Assembly: GCA_014905825.1 (NCBI GenBank)
Contig: JACGCN010000005.1
Location: forward strand, 434,001 to 498,000
Reading direction: 5' to 3'
DNA from: Lyophyllum atratum
Taxonomy: Eukaryota; Basidiomycota; Agaricomycetes; Agaricales; Lyophyllaceae
Length of the DNA: 64,000 nt
Under the pieces are notes generated by a model. That model made no database searches. It saw only the letters and a program-made list of their open reading frames with translations, and was not told the origin of the DNA. The position numbers and the translations under genes are program-made. This document shows, piece by piece, positions 46,132 to 57,421 of the stretch (its first letter is position 1; every line of letters starts with the position of its first letter).

Positions 46132-46630
46132 TTCGAAACATGGCTGACGGGCTAGGGGCTAATTTTCTCGGACCAGGCGTATGATATCGCGTATGTAATG
46201 ACGCGCATGTTCGGATTCGGGTTTCAAGCAAGGACGGGTGTGGGTCAGATGGTTTATTTTCGTACGAAAATCGGTACCACTCGTCAGGTACCTCGCGTCA
46301 CCGCCACTAAGAGGATCGAACGTGATATGAGCAAGTGATCACCATCGGACTGCGGTATCTCCACCTAACATGCAAACTCATCCTCGAGCCCCGAGTAGTC
46401 GTTATCTGCAAATCCAAGAAGCAGGTTACGGATCTCTGGGGCGCTACCTGGTCACTCAGACTTTGCCAGGGATGGTGAGGTTCAGAGAGAAGGAAGCATG
46501 AGTTAAATTGAAATTGATATTGATGATCGCTGACAAATCCCTCGTGGAAGCGCCCGATGACGCAGTCTTAGCCACAAAGGAGAAACATGTCAATATTCGA
46601 GAGCCATACCTCCTCGTCAATACAATAATT
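46132..46630. other. Intergenic, no gene seen
   Basis: Lies upstream of the secreted protein gene and downstream of TSC13. Only short unconserved frames are present. Confidence 0.4.
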
Positions 46631-48076
46631 CTACAGAATGTAGGGGATCATAGCGTATCTTCCCCTGGGGTACTCTTTCCCAAACTCCTTCTTGTACTTC
46701 TTATGCTTCTGCAGGGCCCACACGCCCATAATTGACGTCGCAATAACGGTAAACACTCCAGCTAGACATCATAAGATACATCAGCGATATCCCGTCGTTT
46801 GTGGCCGCCACCACGAGCAGGAGGAACAGGACTTACCAGCCACACTACCGGTCATCGCCCAAATGACGGCCCAGCCCACGCTTTCGAAGAAATAATTGGG
46901 GCACGAGATCATTGTGAACCCGTATCCGTAGGGGACTGCGCGAACGCGGGTGCCAGGGGGTCGGAGTGCCCGGAGTGTAAGATGAGTACGGAGGTTGGAT
47001 AGTTCCGCGAACTGCAAAGGAGGCTGAGCCCTGTATATGGACAACAAGGAGTAGAATGCTTACCGCCCAAATCCCGGTACATATCCAGAGGAAGGTTTTG
47101 TTGTCCCGGATGGTCCCAGCTACATAAGGAGAGGTCGCTGAATACTTTGGCCGGTAGACATCATAAGCCAGGGCAAGGCCTGTGGACAGCATCCAATTAA
47201 GGCCGGTAATAATTTATGACAGGGGGGTGACATTACCGCTCAAGAGGTGGTAATGGGCGGAGCTGGAGGTTAACTGGTAAGTAACATATGGAAAGTAGAA
47301 CAACGCGTAAACATACTTTCTGAATACGTAGTTGAAAGGCATTGTGCCATGCGAGAATCGATGCACACTAGGTCAGCGAAGTTAGCCCTCAGAAACGGAC
47401 GAGATAGGTTGCATCGCTGACAATAGCGTCTCGAGTTCGCGTTTCATGAAGTGCACCATAACCATGACGTAAACAAACCTACAAGTGAATCAGACACATT
47501 TCAAACAAGCGAGAAGGACAACGACATACTTCTGTAAAGCACTATGCTGAACATCTTGGCCATACCAGACTCGAGGTAGGTGATAAAACAGGGGATGAAT
47601 AACAAGAGGTCCACCCTGGAAACATCATCATCAGCGGTGAAACATATCGGTGTGAGGACTCGGATTGACTTACGTATTCAATGAGGAACACCGTCCTCCA
47701 GCTGAGCTGCGGTCCCAAATCCTTGACCTGGAACTCGCCGCCCTGTTTCCCAACTACTTCGGCAACCTTCTGCTCATCGTTCAAACTGCCCCTCTCGCCT
47801 TTGCGGCTGAGTTTTTGACGCGCCGCGTAGAACTGACACAATCATATATGAGCATCTCGACCGTAGCAGGAAGGAGAACGCGATGTATGCCCTGTGACGA
47901 CGCGTACTATTGCAAGTATCTGCGAAACACGACAGACAACTCACTTTTGGAAATTTGGTGGTAATCAGAGCCTTGACATCTGCAACGGTGAGGTCCTCAT
48001 CGCAGTCAATAGTAATGGGGAGTCCGCGGGCGAACGGCGGAGGCTTGGAAACAGACGAGATGGTTAATGTAACCAT
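46631..48076 (-). CDS. TSC13: Very-long-chain trans-2-enoyl-CoA reductase (Tsc13/TECR)
   Basis: Last enzyme of the fatty-acid elongation cycle in the ER: reduces trans-2-enoyl-CoA with NADPH, feeding sphingolipid synthesis. ATG 48076 starts a ubiquitin-like N-terminal domain (MVTLTISSVSKPPPFARGLP, DLTVADVKALITTKFP, RQKLSRKGERGSL). The membrane part follows: LSWRTVFLIEYGGPLVIHPL, HFMKRELETLFVHRFSHGTM (conserved KRE.ET.FVHRFS block), FNYVFRKYVYALFYF, TFLWICTGIWAFAELSN and YGYGFTMISCPNYFFES, which holds the catalytic-type Tyr in PNY. The C-terminus reads HKKYKKEFGKEYPRGRYAMI ending PYIL (stop 46631-46633), the typical end of the family. All motifs are present, so the gene is judged intact. It is the steroid-5-alpha-reductase-fold member; yeast TSC13 is essential. 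Confidence 0.93.
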
Positions 48077-49473
48077 AGTGGAAGCGGCGTTGACCTTACA
48101 GCCTCGGTACAACACGGCCAAGACGAAACTGACAAGTGACGTGGGTTTGTTTGTCCTTGTGAAGTTTCGAGGCCAATCCTTTTATGGTCACCAATTGAAA
48201 TGCATGCGATCCGAACGGTGCAAAGTTGACAGATAAAGGTACTTACTCCCATTCTACATATGCTCAACGGCCTCTAAGTGCTATGAGACTTTGTTCAGCT
48301 CTTGCATCGTAAAGAAAATCGTCAGAAAAGGGTGAGATGATCTACATTCGTCGAGCAGCCATGTCTCAAGGGGTCAACATACAGACGTCTGCTCTACAGA
48401 TCATCACAATTGTCGACTTGACCTTGACTTACCCATCAGCATAGCGTGCCGAAGTCATTGACGTTCCATCTACCGTCGGGAAGGAGGCACCGTATGGCGC
48501 CCGCACGGGCCTAGATATACACGGTGGGCGCCGACGCGTCGCATGAGTGTCTAGCCTTTCGTCGTTTCTGGTGCCCACATCCCGTCACGGTCATTCTTCA
48601 CAAGAAGTCAACTTTGACTCAGAGCCAATGAAGCGATGACTGTCAAGCATTCCCAATGTCAAACATTCAGAACTCGACTTCGGGACATGATTTTAGTATC
48701 AGCTGTGTATCCGGCTGCCGGCGGTTCCGCTAATTAATATACCGCACATTCAGAACCTGCTTATATCCATTACTTGGGTCCTCGAGATGGTCAATCCCTG
48801 GTACTCGTACGGCGACAGAACTCATTCAAAATCCTCATAAACTGTAGGACCTACCTTGTCTCCGTGTTTCAGCGAGGCTCATTAGTTTTGGCCCAGGAGC
48901 ACAGCACCCCTGCGAAGAGATAGATGAATTTACTTACGAGGAGCAAACGAAGAGATGTCGGAGGCTTTATATCAAAGGGGATGATACCCATTATGGGATC
49001 GGGAGAATTTGATCCGGAACGGAAGCATATCTCTCCCGGGCCAAAGCCCGTCCATCACGAATCAGGTTCAAACTCACACAGCGATCTCCAACTGTACCTG
49101 GTAAGTTGTTGATCACTGCCCTTCGATGTATGGGGTACACAGATATGATGCCCATATCCAGTACCCACAAGCACATTCTATCTACCTAGGCCGCCATACA
49201 GAATGCACCGCCCTGATCAAGCCCTGCTTCCAAGGCACATGTCATGGAATGCAGTATGCTGTCATACGCCCACATACCGATAGAGATGGAACCAAGCCTT
49301 AGCCCAATCAAACATACTAGCCAAAGTCTCCACTGGGCTCGGCTCTGTCCGCATCAGCACCCTGTCACAAAGTACACCTACATATAAGCCTACGATGGAT
49401 CGCCTTTCGAGATTGATATACACACCTCACCTCTCCAAAGGACAACACTTCGTCTACTTCTTTCCCTCACACT
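48077..49473. other. Divergent intergenic region of 1.4 kb
   Basis: Upstream of both TSC13 and the ABCG transporter. ATATAAGCC near 49382 may be the core promoter of the transporter, about 90 bases before its ATG. No gene is seen. Confidence 0.4.
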
Positions 49474-52281
49474 ATGCACGGGGTCGCATACATGCCGCCG
49501 AGCAACTCTGTTCTCTCCTTTGCGCATTTGAGCTACGAGGTTCCAGTGAAGGGTGGCGCAGCCAAGAAGCTACTGGACGATGTATCAGTGGAGGTCAAAG
49601 CCGGCGAGCTACTTGCGATCATGGTGAGCTCCCCCAGTTCACGTATCCGCTATACTCGGCGAACTGAAACTGTGGCGTCCACAGGGTCCTTCAGGTGCAG
49701 GCAAGTCAAACCACGCATAACACCATGGCCAAGACCGCACGCTAACTAAGCACCTCCGAACCAGGGAAGAGCACGCTGCTCGATGTGATGGCGTTTCGGA
49801 AACATGCAACTGGGGATTCTTCCGTAGGTCCATCTTATCAAAGGTGTGCGGTCTCTGGCGGGCTGACCGGATCCCGGGCAGGTGCGGCTGAACAACCGTC
49901 CGATAGGCGCTCGTACGATGCATCGGATTTCGACATTTGTCGAGCAGGAGGATGCGGTCCTCGGTGTGTTGACTGTTCGGGAATCGATAACCTATGCACT
50001 CCGCTTGAGGTAAGCCGTTATCTGACCAATTCAGAATGAGATCGCATTGATGTTCGGTGTAGCCTCCCCATGCTTCCGCGGAAAGATGTGGTTCATCGCG
50101 TTGACCGCGTCATTGCTTCATTAGGATTGCAGTCGTGTGCGGAGCAACAAATCGGGACACCGATCTCGAGGGGAATCTCTGGCGGTACGTTCGACGGATA
50201 TCTTTGTATTTAGTCGAGAATGTTGATTTTCCTTCTCATTAACCAGGTCAGAAACGCCGTGTCACCGCTGCGTGCGCCATGGTGACATACCCGTGAGTCT
50301 CCTTCGCCCGTTGTCGATCATGACCATTCACAATCTTTTGACAGACGGATTTTACTTCTCGATGAAGTTACATCTGGTGTAAAATTCCCTTCTTCTCTTC
50401 CTTTGAAAACCTGACCTGATCCCCTTTCAGCTGGATAGTACATCTGCGAAGGAAGTCATGTCGGCCATTCGAACATTAGCTGTCGCCGAAGGCATGATCG
50501 TTCTCGCTACAATCCACCAGCCGTCTCTAGAGACCCTCGCTCAGTTCACCAACCTTCTCATGCTAGCAGAAGGCAAAACGTGCTACTGTGGTCCGGTCGA
50601 AGGCCTGGAAGGATTTTTTGAGCGGTGGGGCCGGCCTGTTGAAAGATTTGTGTGTATTCATCCAATTATTTCGTGTCTGTCACCCTCTAAGCGTATCATA
50701 TCCCAGCACACGCCCGCCGAGCACGCCATGAATTTCCTCAACAACGACTTCGTGCCCTCAAACTCGGAGTCGAAAGGCGTCAGTGTCCACGATCTACGTG
50801 AATATTACCTCTCGACACTTAAAACGCCGAGCCGGTCCATCAGCACGGTGGATGACTACGACAGTCATGCAGCACCGGAGGACGAGACGGCCGATGAACA
50901 TGGGAAAGCAGGGCCCCTCAGCACACTCTTCTGGAACACCGTGGTGCTGTCGGAGCGAAGCTCGAAGAATTATGCGAGGAATCTTCTTGCGTATGGTGTT
51001 CGTGCGGGGATGTACGGAGGTGCGTTATGTTGTGCATGCTTGAGCTCCGATTCCGACTGAGCATCTATATGCAGGCATGGGTCTTATGCTCGCGTGAGTG
51101 AAATTACTGCCGTTCCCTCGCTCGGATCTGACGTCATGTTTTTGGTAGCACGATATGGATACGGCTCGGGGACAAAGACTCCACGATCAATGACAGATTA
51201 TCTGTACACTTCTACAGTGTGGCTTTCCTGGCGTTCGTGAGTAGAATTCTCAAGGCTATCATTCAATCAAAGGTTTTCTCAAATACGCTCTTTTAGATGT
51301 CTGTCGCCGGCATTCCAGGCTGTGAGTGCTCTGATCCTTCTACTGTTCCTCGACACTCAACATCCCTATGCAGTCCTAGAAGAACGCTCTGTATATTACA
51401 GAGAAACGAAAAACGGGCTCTACAGCACCCTCCCCTTCTTGATTTCGAACACATTGGTCAACATCCCATTCCTGTTCGGGTGCACTGTCCTGTTCACACT
51501 GATCAGCTACTGGGCAATCGTATGTTTATCTTCCGAATTTACCTTGGAATCCAATATAGTCTTACAGGAAATCACTTCTAGGGTCTACATACCGGCGGAA
51601 CGGCGTTTTTCCGCTTCCTTGGCTTCCTTTTTCTGGCCATATTGGTGGCGGAGAGCCAAGTTCTCGTCGTCGCGTCGTTCCTTCCTGTTTTCGTGGCTGC
51701 TTTGGCTATCGCTGCTTTGTAAGTTATCATCCTTCAAGTATCTCCAATTATCACTTATGCTGGTGTATCAGTGTCAATGGATTCTGGATGAGCGTCGGAG
51801 GATATTTGTTCGTCCCATTATTCATTCTCGCTAGTATTTCATCTAACATAAATTCTAGCATCAAAGCCCGGTCCCTGCCACGATTCTGGTACTACTCCTT
51901 CCATTTTATGGACTACCAAAAATACGCCTTCGAGCTCCTCACAAACGTAAGCCAATCTCCACCCTTTCTCTACTGTCCATCGGCTGATTGCTCTGACCTT
52001 CCAGTCGGACCTCCGAGGATTGACCTTCCAATGCGAAAGGCTGGCAAGCGGCTCCTGCGTATGTGCATATCCCTCGTCGACGCCTGGGACCTGCACAGTC
52101 TCCGGTGAAGACGTGTTGGCGTACCTTGGAATTGGATCTATATCATACGGGAAGTGGGCGGCGATTCTTGTATCGATCTTCATAATTTTCCGGATATGGT
52201 GAGTGGTCCTTCTTATCCGTGGGGCACCTGCTGACCATTGGCTGCAGCCTCTATTTCGCGCTCAGAATGCGATCGAATTGA
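49474..52281 (+). CDS. ABCG-type half transporter (WHITE subfamily)
   Basis: Membrane ABC exporter with the ABCG order: nucleotide-binding domain first, membrane domain second; it must dimerise. ATG 49474, then SVLSFAHLSYEVPVKGGAAK and the Walker A motif GPSGAGKSTLLDVM, assembled over two introns (the second a GC...AG intron at 49701-49764 that cuts between Gly and Lys codons). Next come MHRISTFVEQEDAVLGVLTV, GISGGQKRRVTAACAM (ABC signature), RILLLDEVTSGLDST (Walker B and D-loop) and LATIHQPSLETL (H-loop). The linker is acidic, then six expected membrane segments begin near RAGMYGGMGLMLATIWI; EERSVYYRETKNGLYSTLPF is a conserved ABCG block. After the last large loop (Cys-rich CERLASGSCVCAYPSSTPGT) the protein ends FALRMRSN, TGA at 52279-52281. 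About 600 residues. Substrates may be lipids, sterols or xenobiotics. Confidence 0.9.
49701..49764 (+). other. GC...AG intron inside the Walker A motif
   Basis: Donor GCAAGT, acceptor ACCAG. Removing it joins GPSGA to GKSTLL in frame; retention would destroy the ATP-binding loop. Confidence 0.7.
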
Positions 52282-52442
52282 AATCCGAGTATGACGACCG
52301 GCTGCACATTGTCGTATGTATATCGATTATATCCGTATTCTGCCTATATCCCTGTAATATGTAACATTAGCAACAAGACGTCATGTTGGCCTTCACTAGT
52401 CGTGCCAAGCCGACTACTAAAGTACTCGCCGGGGACGTTCTA

Positions 52443-53791
52443 TCAAGTCCGTCTACCAAGTATAAAGTCAACAAAGATCTTCTTAAATTCGAGGGGCTTG
52501 TCGGCGTGCACTGGGAAATGGAACGTAGTTAGGACATGTCGGTAACGTTAGAAGCGCGGAAAGACGAGCGGGAGCGTACCCCAATGACCAGTGTCGAGGA
52601 CCTCCAGCCTCATATTAGGAAAGAAGGCTTTGAAAACGGGGATGGTCGTGTCATCAATGTAGCTAGAGACGATCTTAAATGACTGGCACTCCAAAGAAGT
52701 AAAACTTGCTCGACATACTCGCTCTTTGCAGCTTTGACGACCAATGTCCTGCCATGCCACTGGCGTCCCTCTTCTGGTGTGAACGGGAACGACCCAAGGG
52801 CCGGAATCGCTTCAGTAAGAATGTCGACAGGGATCTTGAACTTGGCTGTCTCCCCCGAGCCGCTCGGGGGCAGCATGAGATTCGTCAACAGGAATTGTCG
52901 AACTTGAGTATTCTATGGTCGTTCTAGCAAGTTAAGGTATAAGAGATAGGAAAAACACACCTTTTCTTCCGCCTGTAGTATCTTATCCGCCTCCTCCCTC
53001 GTCCTGACCTGAGAGGCAGGGTCCTCAATACGAGCCATAAGCTTCAAGTACCGAACGAACGCAGGCGAAAGGGACGATCGCGTCGGCGCAATGTCCGACA
53101 CGATCAGATTCGAAAGGCTAGTAGGGACGGGCGACGAAAGTGCCAGCGTCATCGCTACTTTCCCTCCCCTGGACTGTGCCATTCAACGCATGCCCAAAGA
53201 ACGGAGTGGAAAGGTATGGATGGTGCTCACATCGAATGGCCCAGCACCGAAACGTCGGCCAACTGGTTCTTGGTGATGAAGTGATGGACGTCGGCTGCCA
53301 TGGACTCGTAGGTCATGGGTCTAGCGTGCGGGGAGGAGCCGTGGTTCCGGAGATCGAGCGCGTAGATGGGACGGTTTAGGTCGCGCTGGAAGGCTTTACA
53401 TAGGGAAGCGAAGTTTCGTTTTGAACCACTAGATTCACGCACGCGTCAGCAGGAGACTTGGAAGCGGAAGCAGCGTTTGCTCGACGTACAATAGACCGTG
53501 CAGAATCAGAACGGCGCCTTCCGTCTTATTTCCACCTGGTGGAATGTATGCGTCAGAAGAAAGATCTACTGGAATCGCTTGGGTGGAGTTATTTCGGTGA
53601 TGAGGCACCGTTCGAAGGGTGGTTGAGCCGTTTTGAGCTGCGACGCGACGCGTGTGGTGGTGGTGCCAGTGACTAGCAAGTTGAACACGTTAGAAGGACG
53701 ATTCCGATGATCTCTGAGATGGAAGGTACCTATTTCCTGTGTGAATTCTATGCCAACAAGTCCGTTGCCCGAGAAGCTTCAACATCTGCAT
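52443..53791 (-). CDS. ABHD11/Imo32-type mitochondrial alpha/beta hydrolase, copy 2
   Basis: Paralogue of the gene at 43386-44792. Two close ATGs (53791 and 53785) begin a presequence-like N-terminus (MLKLLGQRTCWHRIHTG); a 57-base intron with branch-like CTAAC joins it to HWHHHHTRRVAAQNGS and VDLSSDAYIPPGGNKTEG. Then GSKRNFASLCKAFQRDLNRP, YALDLRNHGSSPHARPMTYE, SVLGHSMGGKVAMTLAL (nucleophile elbow), LIVSDIAPTRSSLSPAFVRY, PSGSGETAKFKIPVDILTEA, GRTLVVKAAKSD, FFPNMRLEVLDTGHWVHADK and LEFKKIFVDFILGRRT (TGA 52443-52445). Unlike copy 1, the C-terminal helix is complete. Ser, Asp and His are all present. The first exon is the least certain part. It is tail-to-tail with the ABCG gene. Confidence 0.82.
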
Positions 53792-54003
53792 TCTGGGCTA
53801 ATCGAGACGGGAAACGAAGGAGGTCAGGAACGACTCAAGCCGCAGTGGCTGTGTTATTTTCTGCTTCAAAACATGACCGCCAACGTCCCAGACTCGATCT
53901 TAATACAACGTCCTCCGACGCGAATTTCGGACTCGCTGCAGCCCACGGTACCCAATTACAATTACAACATCTATGCTGTTCCTAAATTACACCAACGCCT
54001 GTA

Positions 54004-56079
54004 TCAAACAACCAACTTCCCCGCACACTGCTCAATCCGTTTCGTCTGCCCCCCAAGATACGTCTTCGTAACCGCCACCAACTTATCCATCCCCTTCCAA
54101 TCATCCAGCGCAATCATCGGCCCCCAATTATTCGTACCCACTCTCACCCCAGCATTGAACCGGAAATACGTATCGTCCCTCCCAATGAACAGCGTCTGCG
54201 CGAGCTGATGCGTGTTCTCGCAGTCCGTGGCGACTCTGATCGCAGCCTCGGCGACGGACTTGACGTAGCCGGGGACGGAGAGGGGAGTGATAGGTTGCCG
54301 GTCGATGGCGTTGTTGGGTTGCATGCCCGTCCCGATCGTTAGGAGGCACTCGATGTGGCGGGCGATACCGAAGATGGCGTTGACTTCACCCATGATCCTA
54401 GACATGACAGGTCAGCCGAGAAGAAGAAAAGTGGATAGAATACGTACAGAATCGAGGGGTTATTGAACTTCAGGCCGCCGTCAACAAATTCGACTGAGTT
54501 AATCTTGATGGCCGGGAGGTAGGTGGGCGCTGCGGAGGTCGCGCGGGCGGCCTGCCAGATAGCGCAGCCTGCGAAGGCGTCAGGGAATTTAGTAGGGTAA
54601 GTCCTAAACTGTTCAGCGCTCGTATGGTTCAGGCTCTGCGACTGGCCAGAAACGACGAATCTGCAACCGAATACACCCATTAGCACTGGCTTCGCATTTC
54701 TCAAGAACGCAGAAAAAGACGCACACTTTGCACTTGTTACTAGTATCAGGATCCAGCATGGGCGCATTCTCGTCCCCAGTTTTCTGCTTGATCAAAGCCT
54801 TCAAGCCCTTCTCGAAATTGTCCTTCTTATAATACGCGCCCGTACCGGCGAAATTCACGGCCCTTTCAATGGCGTTGGCAGAGAATATCTGCGAAGCTAG
54901 CTGTGTGTACACCTTGATGCACTCTGGGATCGTCATTTGGAGCCGCCCGAGCATGATCGCGATCAACCTTTGCAAAGGTTAAAACCGGGATACTCATACC
55001 CATCGACGAGAGGACTGGGAACGCACCCTCCGGTACTGGTACCCGCCACCATATCGAAGTATTTACAGGGCTTGACATTCGGATCGCTCGACAACTTCGC
55101 CATGATCGCTTGTAAGATATACAAGGACGAGATCCCACGGACGCCGCCACCATCTTCCAAAACCGTAAGTCGCCAAATACACGAAAAGGATCGTTGAACG
55201 CACCCAAGGACAAAAGTCGAAGTGGGGGCTCCTCCGCGACCTCTCTCTGGTCAGCACGCAGAGGCCCCGTAGGGAGCATCTCGCGCACGAGCGAATAGGC
55301 CGGCGGGGCATCAGCTGGGGTCGCGTCGCTGAGGTAGGCATCAAAGGTCTCCCCAAGCTTCGTGATTTGTTCGGTGACGACGCCGAGGTATGCAGCTTTG
55401 TCTTCATCGTCCGACGATGGCTGCCAGTTATGTCGACCTTGATAACATACAGGGTAAGCTATTGCTTTGTAACCTGCGTGGCATCCTTACCTTTCTCAGA
55501 TACCTTGAGGATTAAACGTGCTTCAGAAGCGTGGTTCTCCCACCCAGGGAACTGAGCGCAAACGCGAACAGCCAATGCGTTACCCGCCTTCATCGAAGAA
55601 TCGTAAGTATTGAACCAACACGGTCAACCAAAGCTAACTGACCTCGAGACCATTGAAAATATCATGTTTACTACCTAGCACCGGGCCAACTTGCTTCGTG
55701 TACTCTCCAACCCCCAACTTATTATCATGGCTGAGCCAAGCCAGCGCAAGCCCATCCTTAACCTTGATATCGGACGCCCCCGGCGAATCGAGCACGATGA
55801 TGTCGAACCAACTCCAACTCCCCGCGTCAGGCGCTGAGACCCAGCCTTGGTCGCGAGACTTGGTCTCCAGCTGGATCTGCACAATTTTGTCGATGAGGCT
55901 CTGGTCGAGTGCCTATGGTCCACGAAAGGGTCAGCATTTGACTTCGCGTCATGTTATGCAAGAGGGCTTACGGGTGTACGGAGCCAGATCTGTGTAGTGG
56001 CTTTATCGCCATGGCTGATGACGTCGGCGGGCGTAGTGGTCGCGACGGTGTACTTGTCTTTCTCGATGGTAAAAGACAT
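54004..56079 (-). CDS. Patatin-like phospholipase, copy 1
   Basis: ATG 56079 opens an N-terminal beta-rich domain of about 200 residues (MSFTIEKDKYTVATTTPADV, TQIWLRTPALDQSLIDKIVQ, GSWSWFDIIVLDSPGASDIK, LAWLSHDNKLGVGEYTKQVG, GNALAVRVCAQFPGWENHAS), a domain I have seen attached to several basidiomycete proteins. Then comes the patatin domain: PLRLLSL joined over an intron to DGGGVRGISSLYILQAIMAK (oxyanion loop DGGGxR), KYFDMVAGTSTGG plus LIAIMLGRLQ (nucleophile Ser in GTSTG), KKDNFEKGLKALIKQKTGDE, IWQAARATSAAPTYLPAI and EFVDGGLKFNNPS (catalytic Asp in DGG). The Ser-Asp dyad is complete. The C-terminal part reads RHIECLLTIGTGMQP to CAGKLVV (TGA 54004-54006). Predicted activity: acyl hydrolysis of membrane or storage lipids. 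A close paralogue lies at 60325-62388. Confidence 0.9.
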
Positions 56080-56120
56080 GGGAAGAGAGGTTATGAAGGA
56101 AGCATAGAGCGGTTCCTTGG

Positions 56121-56130
56121 CCTTTTATAG
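56121..56130 (-). promoter_or_regulatory. TATA box of patatin copy 1
   Basis: Reads CTATAAAAGG on the minus strand, 42 bases before the ATG. Copy 2 has a matching element at the same distance. Confidence 0.5.
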
Positions 56131-56339
56131 TTCAGGCCTTAGAAGTCTGATACAAGCAGTCAACGACGGAGGCATGCGACGGAAGGCACAGAAGTACGCG
56201 TCAAGTCACTGCCAGCGTGTGTCGGTGGCAGGTAGTCCCCGGTTCCTAAATGAAACGTGCATCCTTTCCTGATAGCTCGGGACCATAGTGTGAAGGTCAG
56301 CTGAATGGTATTGGAAGCGCTGGGCGCTGATATAAGGTA
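56131..56339. other. Patatin copy 1 upstream flank
   Basis: No gene. It runs up to the first inverted-repeat element, which lies about 260 bases before the patatin ATG. Confidence 0.4.
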
Positions 56340-57081
56340 CGGTGCACGAGCTGTATCAGCCAGGATTTCGACTCGCTGTCGACGTTGAGAAGTAATTTAC
56401 TAGTGATTTACATGAATTCGAAGCACTTTGTGACGGCCTTCTATGACTAAAATCTTAGCCAAGGCCGGCGCCTATTTGGCGCCTATGTTTTCTGGGCTTT
56501 GCTAGGGTATTATACTGCATATCAGCGTGAGCATCTGCAGCCTGCAGTGTCAAACTCTGCTATTGCTATTGAAAGGGTGTTTTGACATAGATAAAATGCT
56601 AGTAGATCTTGCACGATTCTTTAAATAGATACATATACTTCTTTTCCTCCCGGTGTGATGGCTGTGATCCACCAGTGCCGTCCGACGGCTTCGATAAGAT
56701 GACTTGATGGACGGTTTACGGACTTCCGTATGCTACGTATTGAGCCGTCTTCTTCACAGCCTGGGCCGTAATACGGACAGCGTGTATTACACCCTAATCT
56801 CGATTTTCCCGACAAATTGAAGGGCTAGGAGCTTAAATACCACTCATGAACTTGAAAACATTGCCACCAAAGCATGCAGTAAGTATTCCCTTGAAAGTAA
56901 GAAGCCGGCAGCCAGTATTGTACCCTAGAAAACATAGGCGCCAAATAGGCGCCGGCGGTTTTAGTCATCGAAGACCGTCACATAGGGCTTCGAATTCAGG
57001 TAAATTATTGGTAAATTACTTGTCAACGTCTTTGATTTGAAGCAGCGAGTTGAAATCCTGGCTGATACAGCTCGTGCACCG
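56340..57081. mobile_element. Non-autonomous inverted-repeat DNA element, family A, copy 1 (742 bases)
   Basis: Begins CGGTGCACGAGCTGTATCAG and ends with the inverted form CTGATACAGCTCGTGCACCG. Beyond the near-perfect outer 39 bases, the two ends stay similar in inverted orientation for roughly 170 bases, including GGCGCCTATTTGGCGCC and its partner. It is flanked by TA on both sides (56338-56339 and 57082-57083), as for Tc1/mariner-type TA target duplications, although the TA could be part of the repeat. There is no transposase. Two 64-residue open frames (56621-56815 minus, 56846-57040 plus) lie between the ends. An identical copy lies 1,082 bases downstream. Confidence 0.88.
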
Positions 57082-57421
57082 TAATAAGGGAAATCGTTTC
57101 GGTATCGGACAAGTGAAGCTGCCCGCACAAGTTCATTTTGGGTTCTTTGATCATGTTTGTTCCTGGCAGGAATTCGTGCAAGTCCCCATTAGGCACTCTG
57201 GCCTTGTTGACCTCCTTCGACTATCCGGACAAGTCGTTGAGTCGCATACCGTTGCCGACCAGGACCAGGTCTATCGTCTTTCGCAATTGCCATTTGCGGC
57301 GAGATGGGGTCCGACCTGTCAACACCAGCATCGTCACACGTCACCTACGAACCAATAAACCAATTTACTGATAGTCCTGGGAAGAACGGTTTCTGTTTCC
57401 AGTCCTCCATGATATCACCTA
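57082..57421. other. Spacer between the two family A copies
   Basis: Holds a 26-base stretch (57247-57272) that recurs perfectly in inverted orientation at 59412-59437. It therefore seems to be a displaced piece of the neighbouring eroded gene. No intact frame. Confidence 0.4.

Noticed and set aside
47665..47964. 99-residue plus-strand frame
   Set aside because: It is antisense to the N-terminal exons of TSC13.
43386..56079. Secondary-metabolite cluster (ABC transporter, reductase, hydrolases, secreted protein together)
   Set aside because: No polyketide, peptide or terpene backbone enzyme is present, and TSC13 is the housekeeping elongation reductase. The grouping looks incidental.
56621..56815. 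Duplicate small gene (identical 64-residue frames at 56621 and 57703)
   Set aside because: Both lie inside the identical mobile elements, so the duplication is that of the element and there is no evidence of a gene.
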